Positions 35,346 to 47,147 of a DNA stretch of 64,000 nucleotides are shown one piece after another; within the stretch, counting starts at the first letter, position 1, and every line of letters begins with the position of its first letter. Below the pieces are notes generated by a model. That model was given only the letters and a program-made list of their open reading frames with translations. It ran no database searches and was not told the DNA's origin. Both the position numbers and the translations under genes were made by a program. The DNA is from Nissolia schottii (Eukaryota > Streptophyta > Magnoliopsida > Fabales > Fabaceae): NCBI GenBank assembly GCA_003254905.1, contig QANU01111780.1, positions 344,242 through 408,241 of the forward strand, read 5' to 3'.

Positions 35346-37057
35346 CAAAGAAAATGAAGAGTGTTTAAATGAGGTTCTTGGTATTTATAGAGAAAACTAT
35401 GCGTTTTTCTTTTTTATTTTTCTTGAAATTGGTACTTACAATACCAATGTCAGCTTCTCCCGTCTCCCTGTCAAAACATCTCATCTCCCTTAGAGACAAG
35501 ACTTGAAATCGGGACTATAGGTGATGATTTTAGCCTGTCCCATCAAGCTATTTTTAGCCTGTAATTTCTTTTTTCTAGAAAAAAAAAAAAACATTTTGAA
35601 ACTAATTTCTACCATATCGATTTCATAATGCAACTTTATACTGATGTCAATAATTTTATTGATCCGTAATTATGCAATAATTCACATTGACACTCATACA
35701 GAAGTAAAAATAAAAAAAAAAAAAATTAATGTGATAATTTTAATAAAAATAAAATTAATAAAAAGTGAGTGTTTGCATGTGACTATGTGAGTCGTGTGTG
35801 AGTAATAATGCTTCACGGTGACCGATGTTTATCTCAACTTGTGTCAATTGCTTTACAATTTGACATATGATTGCACATTTTTATATTTTTGTTGTGGCAT
35901 TTTTACTAAATCACCGTCTTACAAGGGAATTGTAGTTAAATTACCACATTCTAGTAATTGCACCAAAAAACCATAATCTAGTACTAATCCTTTGATTGCA
36001 CCATATACTGGTGGCTTTTCCGAAAATGTTACCTAAAATTAGGAATTAGGGATCCAATTCTAACAGACGTGCACCCATCTTCCAGAAGCTGGGCTTGAGA
36101 ATGGGCCTTTGTATGGTCCTTTATGACCTAAAAGATGTCGATGGGTTAGCTACCCATTTCTGGCACTTCATTTCTTAAAATGGAACGGAGGTTCCATCAT
36201 TCTTGTGATGCAATATATGCCGCCATTCCAACAGTTATGGGAACCATTGCTCAATTAGTCTTATTCCCTTTTCAGTCACCTGGCCAAACATGAAGATGGA
36301 TACATTTCATCCTATCCTGCTTAGATTTTATTTTGTTTTTTTTAAGTCCAAGATGTCCATTGCCGAGAGCAATTATTGTTTCTCTCGCATCATAAATTTT
36401 GTGAATATGCTTTAATGGTGACTATGAAACCTTTTTTATACTCACTACCAAAAATTAAATCACTGATTAGATACTTACTTTCTTTTAATTTAGAATAACT
36501 GATAAGTTAAGATTAACACACAAATTAAAATAAATAATAAATGATTATTAATGGTAATAGTATATAATATGTTAAACCAACAAAATTATCAGCTATCAAA
36601 TTTGCTACTCTTATTACTATTCTACTCTCTTAATTTGTTCGCATAGTGATTAATAAGCACACTTTGATTAAGGATACTAATGAAAAATCAAAATTACCAT
36701 TATCTTGATTTTCTAAAATATAATTTTTGAAGTCTTAATAAAATATTAAAACCATACAATTATTTTAAAACAGAGAGAGAATCATTTACCCAACTTTTCC
36801 TGTCAAGATGACATTCTATTCCCCCTTTTATACTAACAAATAATGTCAAAGAATCCCAAATCCTATTGATATGAAACATCCATTCATGCCAAGTAAACAT
36901 GATGAACTAGGAACAACCATCCAAGGAATTTAAGAACAATTTATGACATCATATAGTAACAACTAGCGAAAGGGAGAAAGTTAATCAGTTAAAGAATCCC
37001 TTCCCATGCTCAAAGGGAATAAACACATAGTAGTAATGTAGTATTGATGGACATTTG

Positions 37058-37060
<3 letters not shown>
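35346..37060. other. Intergenic AT-rich DNA, nothing recognised
   Basis: No gene or clear repeat was seen. Homopolymer A runs lie at about 35578-35592 and 35709-35724. Confidence 0.5.
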
Positions 37061-37097
<37 letters not shown>

Positions 37098-37752
37098 NNN
37101 NNNNNNNNNNNNNNNNNNNNNNNNNNNNNNNNNNNNNNNNNNNNNNNNNNNNNNNNNNNNNNNNNNNNNNNNNNNNNNNNNNNNNNNNNNNNNNNNNNNN
37201 NNNNNNNNNNNNNNNNNNNNNNNNNNNNNNNNNNNNNNNNNNNNNNNNNNNNNNNNNNNNNNNNNNNNNNNNNNNNNNNNNNNNNNNNNNNNNNNNNNNN
37301 NNNNNNNNNNNNNNNNNNNNNNNNNNNNNNNNNNNNNNNNNNNNNNNNNNNNNNNNNNNNNNNNNNNNNNNNNNNNNNNNNNNNNNNNNNNNNNNNNNNN
37401 NNNNNNNNNNNNNNNNNNNNNNNNNNNNNNNNNNNNNNNNNNNNNNNNNNNNNNNNNNNNNNNNNNNNNNNNNNNNNNNNNNNNNNNNNNNNNNNNNNNN
37501 NNNNNNNNNNNNNNNNNNNNNNNNNNNNNNNNNNNNNNNNNNNNNNNNNNNNNNNNNNNNNNNNNNNNNNNNNNNNNNNNNNNNNNNNNNNNNNNNNNNN
37601 NNNNNNNNNNNNNNNNNNNNNNNNNNNNNNNNNNNNNNNNNNNNNNNNNNNNNNNNNNNNNNNNNNNNNNNNNNNNNNNNNNNNNNNNNNNNNNNNNNNN
37701 NNNNNNNNNNNNNNNNNNNNNNNNNNNNNNNNNNNNNNNNNATATATATATA
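37061..37752. repeat. AT microsatellite containing a 644-base assembly gap
   Basis: An (AT)n run of 37 bases (37061-37097) leads into N from 37098 to 37741, and AT repeat resumes at 37742-37752. The gap length may be a size estimate. Open frames that cross it are meaningless. Confidence 0.97.
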
Positions 37753-39365
37753 AATAAAAGAATTTCTCATGATTATGCGTCGATTACATGCTAATTGCGA
37801 CACATCTGACTAAGGTTTTTTTTTTCTTTAACCACATATATTCGGTGAAAATTCTAATATGCTATGATATTTCAATAATAATATATATTTTATACTAAAA
37901 ATACGTTAAATTGCTAATTAATAATTAGAAATTGTGTCAGAACTTTCGTATCACTTCATTTAATCATGTGTTAATCAGCAAAATCCCACTTACCAATGGG
38001 ATTCGACCGAGGGATATTGCATTCAATACTAATATACATTTTATATCTAAAATGTAATTTTACAAATGAACTCAAAATTACTCATGAACGCTATTATTAG
38101 AGATGCTTATCACCAAACTATGAGTGCTTTTATGTTTTGATGTTCCAATAATAATATATATATTAAACTAAATGTATGTTAAATTCTTAATTATTTTTGT
38201 TATTTCAATATATAATTTTTTAATTTTAATATATTGTAATATATTTATTTTATTATATTCAATTCAACAAGTGATTCTGTAACCCACTAGTTAAACTAGT
38301 GATTTGATTGTGCTGCCAAAATCGAGTTTAATAACTGTGCACCAAACGCTCTCCACTCTTAATTCCGTGTGACAACCGTGAAGTTGTGTTTGAGAACATT
38401 CATACCAAGACTTAGCAATCCACACAAAGTGTTAGATTTAAAATAATTCAAATGTCTCTTATACTCAAAAACTTAAGTTTTTATAAAAAATGATATTAAA
38501 GTTTTTATGATTAAAGAATCTAGAGTTATCGTTACACCTCTCCCCAAAGCACTTAGCTAGGTCTCCTGCAAGCCCACCAAACCACCATCCCCTTTCTTTG
38601 AGTAATCTATGCAATAAATACAGGGGGATTCCCTCTTCTTAGTGCCTAACTTTTTTTCTCTTATTATTTTAACCTTGTAATAATTATTTGTTTATATACC
38701 TTTTTTTGGTTACAAAAGTAATTTCATGTTGTTCAAAGCCTTGTTCCCCCACGTTAACGCAATTTTCTTTTATCAAACTGTCATTTCACATCTCTCTCTA
38801 TCTCTAAAACTGATTCGAGACTCCTCCTGCACTTATTTCACAATTTCATCAAAACAAAAGAAAATTTTACATCTTTACACTTTTTTTTTCTTTTACATTC
38901 TTATTCACATTTAATGGTTATAATTAATTCAATATTTGGCCGGCACTTCGTGCTTGGTAATGTCCGATGGTATATATGTCATAATTAAATTTTTATTTTT
39001 TTTTTACATGTCATAATATTCAATTTATTCCCTGCGTTTTCTACTCTTACTCGTTATTTGTTTTTATCGTTCTTCCAGATAAATATGAGCAAGGGCGAAC
39101 TTTGACATAAATGCTAGTATGCTAGTCATATATGGCTGCTTAGTGAATATAACCCCATTCTTATATGACACTTGGAACTCTTTCAGGGCCTTTGACTTTT
39201 GATAGTGATATATTATTAATTCTGATTGGATGTAGGATTCCATTCTTTTGACAGATTATGCCGACAACGCAACAATTGTGTTTTGTGCCATCATGAGCCT
39301 AAGGGAAGTTCTCACAAATAATTTAACATTAGAATAACTTAATGTTCTTTGATACTTCGAACCAT
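37753..39365. other. Intergenic AT-rich DNA, nothing recognised
   Basis: No coding exon was recognised. One open frame (38726-38914) lacks any family signature. Confidence 0.5.
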
Positions 39366-39367
39366 GG

Positions 39368-39420
39368 CCGAAAGAAAGCTTGCCAAAGAAAGCTTGCCGA
39401 AAGAAAGCTTTCTTTCGGTT
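39368..39420 (+). repeat. Short tandem repeat ending in a small hairpin
   Basis: The string gaaagcttgcc(a/g)aa occurs two to three times in tandem, and the last copy reads ccgaaagaaagctttctttcgg, a perfect inverted repeat around aagctt. Confidence 0.8.
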
Positions 39421-39565
39421 AATAAATTTATGCACAAATAAATGTTCTTATTCCTCAATTGATTATTGCATGTACGGCCACCCCAAGTGATATTTGAATT
39501 GAGTTGTGTTACACATGTACTCAATTCTAGGTACACTGTGTGAATCGAATTTGTCATATTTAAAA

Positions 39566-39842
39566 GGGTTAATTAAGTTTTTAGTCCCTGTAATATGAAA
39601 AAGTTTGGTTTTAGTCCCTCATGACAAATTTTAGTCCCTGTAAAATGTAAAAATTTGATTTTGGTTCCTGTGGACAGTTGGTGATGGACGGTGATGACGT
39701 GTCAGTTAACCCATCATCAGGGACTATTTCTACATCACCGTCCATCACCAATTGTCCACAGAGACCAAAATCAAATTTTCACATTTTACAGGACTAAAAC
39801 CAAACTTTTTCATATTACAAGGACTAAAAACTTAATTAACCC
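39566..39842. repeat. Near-perfect palindromic MITE upstream of the CCMC glutaredoxin
   Basis: The left arm gggttaattaagtttttagt...ctgtaatatgaaaaagtttg, then aatgtaaaaatttgattttg, tgtggacagttggtgatgga, pairs with the right arm tccatcaccaattgtccaca, caaaatcaaattttcacatt, caaactttttcatattacaa, ttaattaaccc. Flanks are tttaaaa on both sides (39559-39565 and 39843-39849), a likely target duplication of at least 7 bases. The 277-bp element has a short centre near 39700-39730. It ends about 230 bp before the TATA box of the glutaredoxin gene, so it could act as a promoter-proximal small-RNA source. Confidence 0.85.
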
Positions 39843-40074
39843 TTTAAAATATTCATAGATTGATAAAGGCAACTTGTTCAATCTAGGGGTCGCCATCTGC
39901 CAAATGATCAGGGAGCATAGAATAATTAATTTCCCTTATCCAAACAAATATCTTAAGAGAACTTCTCCTTTCTTTCTCTCCTATCCATATTAACTATAGT
40001 TAATGAAATAATTAATTTGTTTTTGTGCCTTTTTTCTAGATTATACATTGAAGTCCACTATCCTCACCCAACCA

Positions 40075-40085
40075 CTATAAATAAG
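40075..40085 (+). promoter_or_regulatory. TATA box of the CCMC glutaredoxin gene
   Basis: CTATAAATAAG lies about 205 bases upstream of the ATG, which implies a 5' UTR of roughly 170-180 bases. It sits inside a small inverted repeat (ccact...agtgg). Confidence 0.65.
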
Positions 40086-40286
40086 TGGTGATGAAATCTC
40101 AAAGTCCACCAAGCAAAAACAAAGCCTTAGACAACAATATTACACAATAAGCTTTCCAACACCCATCTTTGCTTAACTACTTCTACCCCTACGAAACCAT
40201 TACATAGTTCTTTTGTTTCTTTTTTCTTTTTTCCAAAATCCACTAGTTAGGAGTCTCGTGCACTGTCTCACCCTTTCAATTCAGTG

Positions 40287-40595
40287 ATGGACAGAGTGAA
40301 GGACTTGGCGTCGAAGAAGGCTGCAGTTATATTTACCAAGAGCTCATGTTGCATGTGCCATAGCATCACACAACTCTTCTATGAGCTTGGAGCAAGCCCT
40401 GCAGTGCATGAGCTTGACAATGATGCCTATGGGAGGCAAATGGAGTGGGCCCTGAGGAGCATGGGGTGCAACCCTTCAGTCCCAGCAGTGTTCATAGGTG
40501 GCAGGTTTGTAGGGTCAGCAAAAGATGTTATATCACTCCATGTTGATGGATCCCTTAAGCAAATGCTCATGGATGCAAAGGCCATATGGTTTTAG
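40287..40595 (+). CDS. CC-type (ROXY) glutaredoxin, CCMC active site
   Basis: A single-exon glutaredoxin of 102 residues. The start is ATG at 40287 (MDRVKDLASKK); the preceding in-frame GTG is not a plant start. Residues 12-18 (AAVIFTK) lead into C21-C22-M23-C24 followed by HS, the class-III (CC-type) active site. The cis-Pro motif is SVPAVFIGG with Pro66, and GSAKDVISLHVDGSL completes the glutathione site. The C-terminus AIWF is close to the ALWL/ALWA tail that lets ROXYs bind TGA transcription factors, so a nuclear or cytosolic co-regulator role is the best inference. It has a TATA box and a palindromic MITE upstream. The frame is intact and codon use looks normal. Confidence 0.94.
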   Translation: MDRVKDLASKKAAVIFTKSSCCMCHSITQLFYELGASPAVHELDNDAYGRQMEWALRSMGCNPSVPAVFIGGRFVGSAKDVISLHVDGSLKQMLMDAKAIWF

Positions 40596-41655
40596 AAATA
40601 AGTTATAATTTCACCCTAGATTAGAAGAAGCTCTCTAAAGCATGTAGTATATATGAAAGGAGCTCTCTAATTAGGGTTTGATGACAATGTTTTTTCTTTT
40701 TTCCATTTTCAAGGACAACCCTTCTTTTTCTTGAGTGCCCTCTTTAGACCGTATGAAAGATGAAACAAGTCTATATATGTATAAAAAGAAGAAAAAAATT
40801 AGTCTTACCTTTTTTTCTTTTGGTATTTTCTTATAAATGCCAGTTGATTATAGATAATATTTTCATGAATATATACCAAAAAATAATACTATTTGTACAT
40901 TAAAATTTGAATAGACATTAAGAAAATATTACTTATAATCAGCCGGCATTTTATAACTAACTCTTAAAACATATATATATATATATATAAATAAAAAAAG
41001 AGTAATAGTTTTGTACATTAAAATTATAAACATAACGAAAATGAGAGATATAAAACATTTGGCCATGGCGGGTGTGGTCAAACTTTATGTCTCTTTAATT
41101 TTAAGCGATCTCGATATTTACTTTTAACCATACAAATAACATTATTTAGTGCATTTAGAGATAGTTAAATAGTATTTTTATTTTATATCTTTGACTGTAT
41201 ATGAATTATTATCAGAGAGCAAAAAATAGCTATACTATAGTTCATGAAACTTTAAAATTCCTGGGATTTAGCTTTAAATTTCAAAATCCTTGCAAGCGAA
41301 AACATACTTCAATAACACTATCCAATTCCACCATAAATGTTCCTCCCCATGCCACTTTCCAGAGGATAATACATAGTCATCAATTCAGTTGGTTGCAAGA
41401 ACATTGACATAGAGAATAATTAAAGTCTTTGTTGAGTATCACCTTTTTGTGAACAACAGAAGTATTTCATGAAAATATCAACCACTCACTAAAATGGAAT
41501 AATCCCATCATTCATTGTGAAAGGCCAGTGTACAGAAATACACCAATATTATTCCATTTGTTTCTAGCTGGGTGCTTAATTATTCCTAACCACTCAATTT
41601 GGGCACTTGATGCATATGCCAGGCCTAGGGATTCTTATTTGCTTCATCACTTAAG
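40596..41655. other. 3' flank of the CCMC glutaredoxin, intergenic
   Basis: Presumed 3' UTR and AT-rich spacer. A short (AT)n run lies at about 40972-40988. The open frame at 41201-41407 lacks any recognised domain. Confidence 0.5.
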
Positions 41656-41953
41656 TAGTGTTTGGTTTATGATCCTCAACAAAAATGAAAGATAGTGAGA
41701 CATTAAAAACATATTTCTCACGTCTCTTCTTTTTAAAATACATAAATTAACTTAAAAACCGTTCTTAAAATATGTCTCCAACATTACTCTTTTTTGGAAG
41801 TACAAAAAATAATTTAAAAATTGTCTCGACACATAAACAATTTTAAGTTTTTTATTTTTATTTTTATCCTTGTCTCCTTCCTGTTAAATATATTTTTGTT
41901 CTTAATGCCTTGTGTCCTTGTCTTTTTTGTCTCAAAATAAGAACCAAATATTA
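41656..41953. repeat. hAT-like MITE (GTGTTTGG family), intergenic copy
   Basis: The left end tagtgtttggtttatgatcc and right end aagaaccaaatatta are inverted relatives of the ends at 20814-21096 and 22171-22327. Internal phrases (cttgtgtccttgtcttttt, atatgtctccaac) also recall those copies. It is more decayed than the intron-4 copy. Confidence 0.5.
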
Positions 41954-42596
41954 CATTAGTATGAGATTAACATCAGAGTAAGATTAACTAGAGTAAAAAA
42001 TTTGATAGTTATATTTAGTGTTAACTAACAAATTAAGTAACTCCTAACTTCCCTAATACTTTGTCTTTAGGGTTGTATATATGTATGCATATCTCAATGT
42101 CTGAAGTCATGAACGTGCATGGCGCCCTGGCTATAATTAAGCTTGCCAAATATAAAAGGTAATGTTTTGCTAGCACTTTCTATGCCTTTATATTATTCGT
42201 CCATATCCACAAAACAAGATATTTTTTTGTTCTTTTAATAGGAATTGTTTTGAAAAATAAATTATCTGCATGCATGGGCACTACATATGTTGCAGTCAAT
42301 GAGTCAAAGCATCTGCAATGATAAAAAGGACGATGTTGTTGTTTGAACAACGTCACTTTTGAATATTAAAGCCTGACACCTTTCACCATACAGGTTAAAA
42401 AATACTTAGGATTTCTTCTTTTTTTTTCTTCATTATTTTATTCTCTCTTTCTTGTATACAATAGTTTTTTTCTTTTTGGTATATACGTGTCAGAAAGGGG
42501 TTTAAGCATCATATACAAATAACATTTCTGATGATGAAAAACCACCTTAAGGTAAATTATGGATAGCCCGAGACAATCCACACGAATGGCAGTAAG

Positions 42597-42915
42597 AAGG
42601 AAATACCCTATCTACTAAATTCTTTTATTTTTAACAATTTTTAAAATTAATTTCATCAAATTTTATCATCATTTTATATTTTATATGACATTGACAAATT
42701 TTTTATCAATCAAATCATTAAAAGAATCAACTTATAAGACATTTAGACATTTACAAACTATTTAAGCTTATGATACACTACTCTACAAAGATTATATAGA
42801 ACATAAAATGATAACAAAATTCAATGAAATTAATTTTAAAATCATCAAAAATAAAAATATTTGGTAGGATAGAGTATTTACCTCATAGAGCACGTGAGAA
42901 ACCACTCTTTTCTTT
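42597..42915. repeat. Foldback MITE, relative of 8880-9195
   Basis: The left arm gaaataccctatctactaaa...ttttaaaattaatttcatca pairs with the right arm tgaaattaattttaaaatca...ggtaggatagagtatttacc, covering about 80 bases per arm. The right flank cgtgagaaaccac is shared with the copy near 9150-9165, which suggests the true end lies slightly outside the arm I can pair. Confidence 0.6.
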
Positions 42916-43318
42916 TTTGTTAGCAGAATAAAAAATAAAAAGAAAAAAAAATTTATAATTAAAATGTCATTCATTATATGATTCAAATCATATCACGTCA
43001 GCTTGACACTTCAGTACCTCACCAAAGGTTATAACTAACCCTCACCATAAGGAATTCTGGACCAAGAAGCCCAACCAATCAGCACCTTTATTAGCCACTC
43101 GAACCACGTCTATTCCAACCCAACATCTTGATGGATCAGATGAGACAAACCCTCTCAACACAGTCTATTTCACAAATGACATTTTTAAACCCATATGGTT
43201 CCAAGCTTAAACGAAGTCCATCCCACAAAGCTAGTAACTCCACCAAGGTTAGGTCACAAAAGGAAGTTGTTAGTAAATTATGTTCGAATAAATAGCCAAT
43301 TTGATCCTACCATCTTAA

Positions 43319-44055
43319 TAGGGTTGTTAAAATGGGTCAAACTTGTCGGGCCGACCTACTTATCTATGTTAAAATGACAAGAGCCAGTGAAAAATTAACT
43401 CAAAATTGATCCAACTCATTTAGCTTTCAGATTAAACGGGTCAACTAACGAAGTTAAACAAGTAAATTGTATACTTGTTTTCCTTTATCTTTAAAACAAT
43501 CCAATATTTAAAATCCAACCCAAACTCAGACAAAGAAAAAATACTGACCCAACCCAAATACTCTATGCTCATTAGAAAGAAAAAAAAAAATCCAAATGTC
43601 ACCCCCAACCCTTCTTTATACTCTTAAGGGTTTGTCTTAAAATTTAGAACATTACTTTGTATTGAGTTATCTTTTGCCTTTTTTCAACCATTGCTTTGAA
43701 ATTTAAATATATGTCAGTGCTCCCTTAAATTATGTGTGCATCTTGCTAAATCAATCATAAAGTTTGTTTTTTTTTTTTTCATTCAAAATCATGGGGTGAA
43801 TTAGAATGTGAAGTTCTGAGTAGTTTTTAACAATATTTAAATAGTTCTTGACATTTTAGACAATATTTAAATTGTTTAAAGAAAATAATTCAAGTGAAAA
43901 AAAAGGTAAACCCATTTAGGCCTGTAGATCAGCAATAAACTAGCTATATGCCATAAAATTTGTCTAACCCCCTTTAATTCAAGGGGTCACAATGGAACGA
44001 GTTTAAATTGTCTGAGTCAAAATAGACTAGGTTGGCTTGTTTGATAGCCTTACAC
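43319..44055. repeat. Possible non-autonomous hAT-type element
   Basis: The left end tagggttgttaaaatgggtc..gtcgggccgacc and the right end agactaggttggcttgtttgatagcc resemble, in inverted orientation, hAT termini of the CAGGGTTGTCAAAYGGG style. The interior repeats gggtca and aacccaa phrases. Ends and target duplication are not resolved. Confidence 0.35.
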
Positions 44056-44700
44056 CTTTATTTTGACATTAATTTGGTCGTAAATTTTTTTGACATTAAT
44101 TTAGTCATACTATTTTTATTTTGACACCGGTTTGGTGATAAAAAAGACATCTTGATATCTATTTTGTTCTAACATTTTGAAAATTGATATCATTTTAGTC
44201 ATAACATTATATGAGCCAAATAAGATTAATAAGTGAAATTTAATTATTAAACTAAATTGATGTCAAACAAATTTCCAATAGCAAATTAATATCAAAATAA
44301 AAAATATTAGGATCAAATTGGTTATATGTTATATATAAGGAATTATGTGTTAATTAATCATTAGATATGCAGTTATCTTACTTGCTAGTAAATTTGATAT
44401 CTAATTAATAATAAATTAATTGACTTAAACATCAATTTGGTCTTTATAACATAATCAATTTAGTTTTCAAAAAAGATCTATGACATTAATTTGATCTTCA
44501 AATTAAAGATTAAAACTAATTTTAAGTTAGTTCAAACTTACCCTCTTTTAAAGTCATCATATTAATAATAATCTTTAATGTTTTAAACTAACTTATAATA
44601 AGATTTAATAGATTCTCTGTCATCAATTTGAAGTTCCACTCTAATTAATGTGAAACACATAATATATGATATAATGTCAGAAAAAATTTGCCTAGATTTT
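44056..44700. other. Intergenic AT-rich DNA with weak inverted repeats
   Basis: Phrases such as tttgacattaatttggtc and caaattaatatcaaaataaa are loosely mirrored around 44060-44310, which suggests another decayed foldback element. There is no gene. Confidence 0.4.
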
Positions 44701-44719
44701 TGAAAAAAAAATGGATAGA

Positions 44720-46160
44720 ATTTTTTTTAATGGATTAAAAAAGGCTCACATCATCCCAGGATGAGGAGCAACAAGAGTACCAAGGGGAACAAGCAAAAGG
44801 AGGCGCATATATCCACAACAGCTAACAGAAACAACAAATAGCACAAAAAAACAGTAGAAATAGCAAAAACAGAGTACCAAAACAACCTAACTAGCACAAA
44901 CATTTTACCAAACTAGAACAAAAAAATAAAAGAACATATAATTCTAGGAGTCAGTAGTATTCTCCAAGTCTCTTGAATGACCAGTTGATGGACCTGTAGC
45001 GCCATACTCGCCCAATCACCAATAATCAGCATATATGAGAACCAAAACTATGTCAAGAGAACAACTCCAACAGGGATTAGAGATGCTATAGTTTCCCTAT
45101 CTCACAACCAGCCCAGCAACTTGTTACCTGCCTTGGAACAAAGACTGTTGCTCACGTTATCCTGGCCAAGCCCTCACCAATTCTAGGTTTGTGGTAAATA
45201 TTTCTTTTGAGTATGGGACCAAGCCTCCGCCGAATGTTGATAGTTTCTTCTTCCTGTGTGGATTCAGACTCTTCAAAGATCATCTGATTCCTAACCCACC
45301 GCAGAGACCAACACACAACAAACAATAGGCACGACCACAACTTCTTGTCAAAGCCGATGACGGCCCCCATCCAAGCCTCGAAGAAAGAAAGCGAATACCT
45401 TGGCAAGCACCACGACAAATTTCAACAATTAAAACACTGCAACCACACCCTGTGGGATACCAAACATGTAAAGAGAATGTGTTCCAAGGTTTTCTCCCCT
45501 GTTGAGCAGAAAGTACATGATATGTCGTTCCCCTGTAAGCATCCTAGCCTTTGCAATCTCGCCTTAGTATTGAGATGATTTTGCAAAATAAACCACATTA
45601 AGAGCTCTACGAGGGGGGGACCCCAACCTCGCCAACCAACCCGAGGACGCACCAACTAACGACTTAAAAGACCTGCAAGGAAAATGAAGAAACAACAAAT
45701 ATACCATATTTGTTATGAACCCACACCAAGACCACCTATCTCCTTTAGCTGTTGTATCACATACTAGGATATTAGTGGGATTCTTTTCCTAGATGTATTG
45801 GAAACCCAAAAGAATCTTCTTTCGAGGCTAATAGTCTTTCCTGCCGCTCCTTTCAGAATCTTGAAAAAACTCAAATAGTATACCAGTAGACAGTTAAGAA
45901 CAAATTTTATCAATGTCACACGACCTGCTCTCGACTGAGTCTAGCCTTCCACATGGCCAATCTACTATCCACTTTCTCTAGCACAGGTTTCCAAGTTTCC
46001 ACTCTCCTCGAGTTCGCCCCCAGAGGGATACCCAAATTTGGCACTGTAGGAGCTGTTGTGCTTGTGTAGTCCACTCATCTTCGCATCCCATAAAGTAGTA
46101 TAACTCCCACAACCATCCAAAATTGGGGCACCTGGTTGCAAAACAATCTCCTATTAGTTG
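44720..46160 (-). mobile_element. LINE (non-LTR retrotransposon) 3' fragment
   Basis: Minus-strand translation gives, with frame changes, the end of a LINE reverse transcriptase (GANSRRVETWKPVLEKVDSRLAMWKA near 46020-45940, then LNCLLVYYLSFFKILKGAAG). A zinc-binding reverse transcriptase domain (zf-RVT) follows at 45655-45422 (WFILQNHLNTKARLQRLGC, ISCTFCSTGEKTLEHILFTC), and then a C-terminal part at 45418-45152 (LLFVVCWSLRWVRNQMIF). The 5' two thirds are missing and stops interrupt it, so it is dead. A 3' A/T-rich end lies near 44720-44760. Confidence 0.8.
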
Positions 46161-46166
46161 TGATCT

Positions 46167-46657
46167 AGGAAGTACAGACACTTCATAAGACTATCGTGTC
46201 TCCATGTCTAAACACTGTGGACATCGACACATGAAGACACTCGTCTGACATACGTGTCGCACTTGTCTGAAAGTGTCCAAATAAAAAATTCATGATTAGC
46301 TTTGTCCAAGCGTGTTCGAGTTATATCCGAAAGTTTTTTTAGTCGTGTCTATGTCATGTCGGAGTTAAAAAAAATTTTAAATACTAAATAATTTACAATA
46401 ATATGAACCCTTAAAAATTAACAAGTATTGGCACATGAAAATATCTAGAATGTTCCATGTATTTTAAAAGGGATTTGAAAAGTATTAAAAATTAGTAGTT
46501 TGATGTCAATGAAAATATTAGAATATTATTATAATTATTTAATTTTATACCTATATATATCGTGTCTATGTCCTGTAAAATTTTTAAATTGGTGTGTCGT
46601 CGTGTCGCGTTTCGTATTGTGTTGTGTCTCGTGTCCGTGTTTGTATTGGTACTTCTT
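46167..46657. repeat. MITE of about 490 bp, copy 1
   Basis: It aligns end to end with 57098-57580: both start aggaagYac.gacac, contain aataaaaaattcat.attag, aatatgaaccctta, ttaacaagtattg and tttaattttatacctatata, and end cgtgtc...cttctt. The two ends are inverted (aggaagtacagacac against gtattggtacttctt). Flanks show only a partial duplication (agttgtgat against agttgtaag). Confidence 0.8.
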
Positions 46658-46739
46658 AAGTTGTAAGACTAGCTAGCCCAATAACTCCCTAGTACACCAA
46701 GTTGAGGTTTTTGAATTTGATGGTGATCATTTAATTATT

Positions 46740-47125
46740 GTTGCTTTGGCTAAAAGAAAAGTGAAGGCTAAAAAAAAAAAAGAGAGAGGAGATTGCAGAT
46801 GATGTCCTCGCCAACCTTGGACATTCTTTGGATCTAGATTTGGTTCACATGCCTTGCACCCCCGTTGTCTATCATAAAAAAGAAACGACGAGGGGATCTG
46901 CTTGCAAGTTTAAAATTGCAACTAAATGAAAATTCATTATGGGCCATGGTTCGGAAGATGTACCTGCAGTGAAGCCGGTATTTGCATCAAATTCGGGTGA
47001 ACATAATGAGGTTAGGAAGGCTTGGAAGGTGATTATGAGGGAGAAGTCATAGAACTTTGGCTAAATCTCAAGCGGTCAAGGAGTCTTCCCAATTGATTTG
47101 TAAGAGTAGGAGGGGTGGGAAAAGA
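46740..47125 (+). pseudogene. Possible retroelement C-terminal relic
   Basis: The + strand reads EIADDVLANLGHSLDLDLVH and continues open for some 45 codons before a stop. ADxLANLGHSL resembles the end of the RNase H domain in plant non-LTR elements, but I cannot confirm it. It lies next to the LINE fragment on the opposite strand. Confidence 0.25.
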
Positions 47126-47147
47126 GATAGCAAGATTTGAAGGCCCT

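Noticed and set aside
37044..37757. Long open frames across the gap
   Set aside because: They consist of N and AT repeat only.
40284..40286. GTG as start of the CCMC glutaredoxin
   Set aside because: Plant nuclear genes start at ATG; the ATG follows directly at 40287 and gives the usual N-terminus.
45978..46181. Minus-strand 67-codon frame as a separate gene
   Set aside because: A neighbouring frame over the same bases spells the LINE reverse transcriptase end, so this is a frame-shifted piece of that relic.
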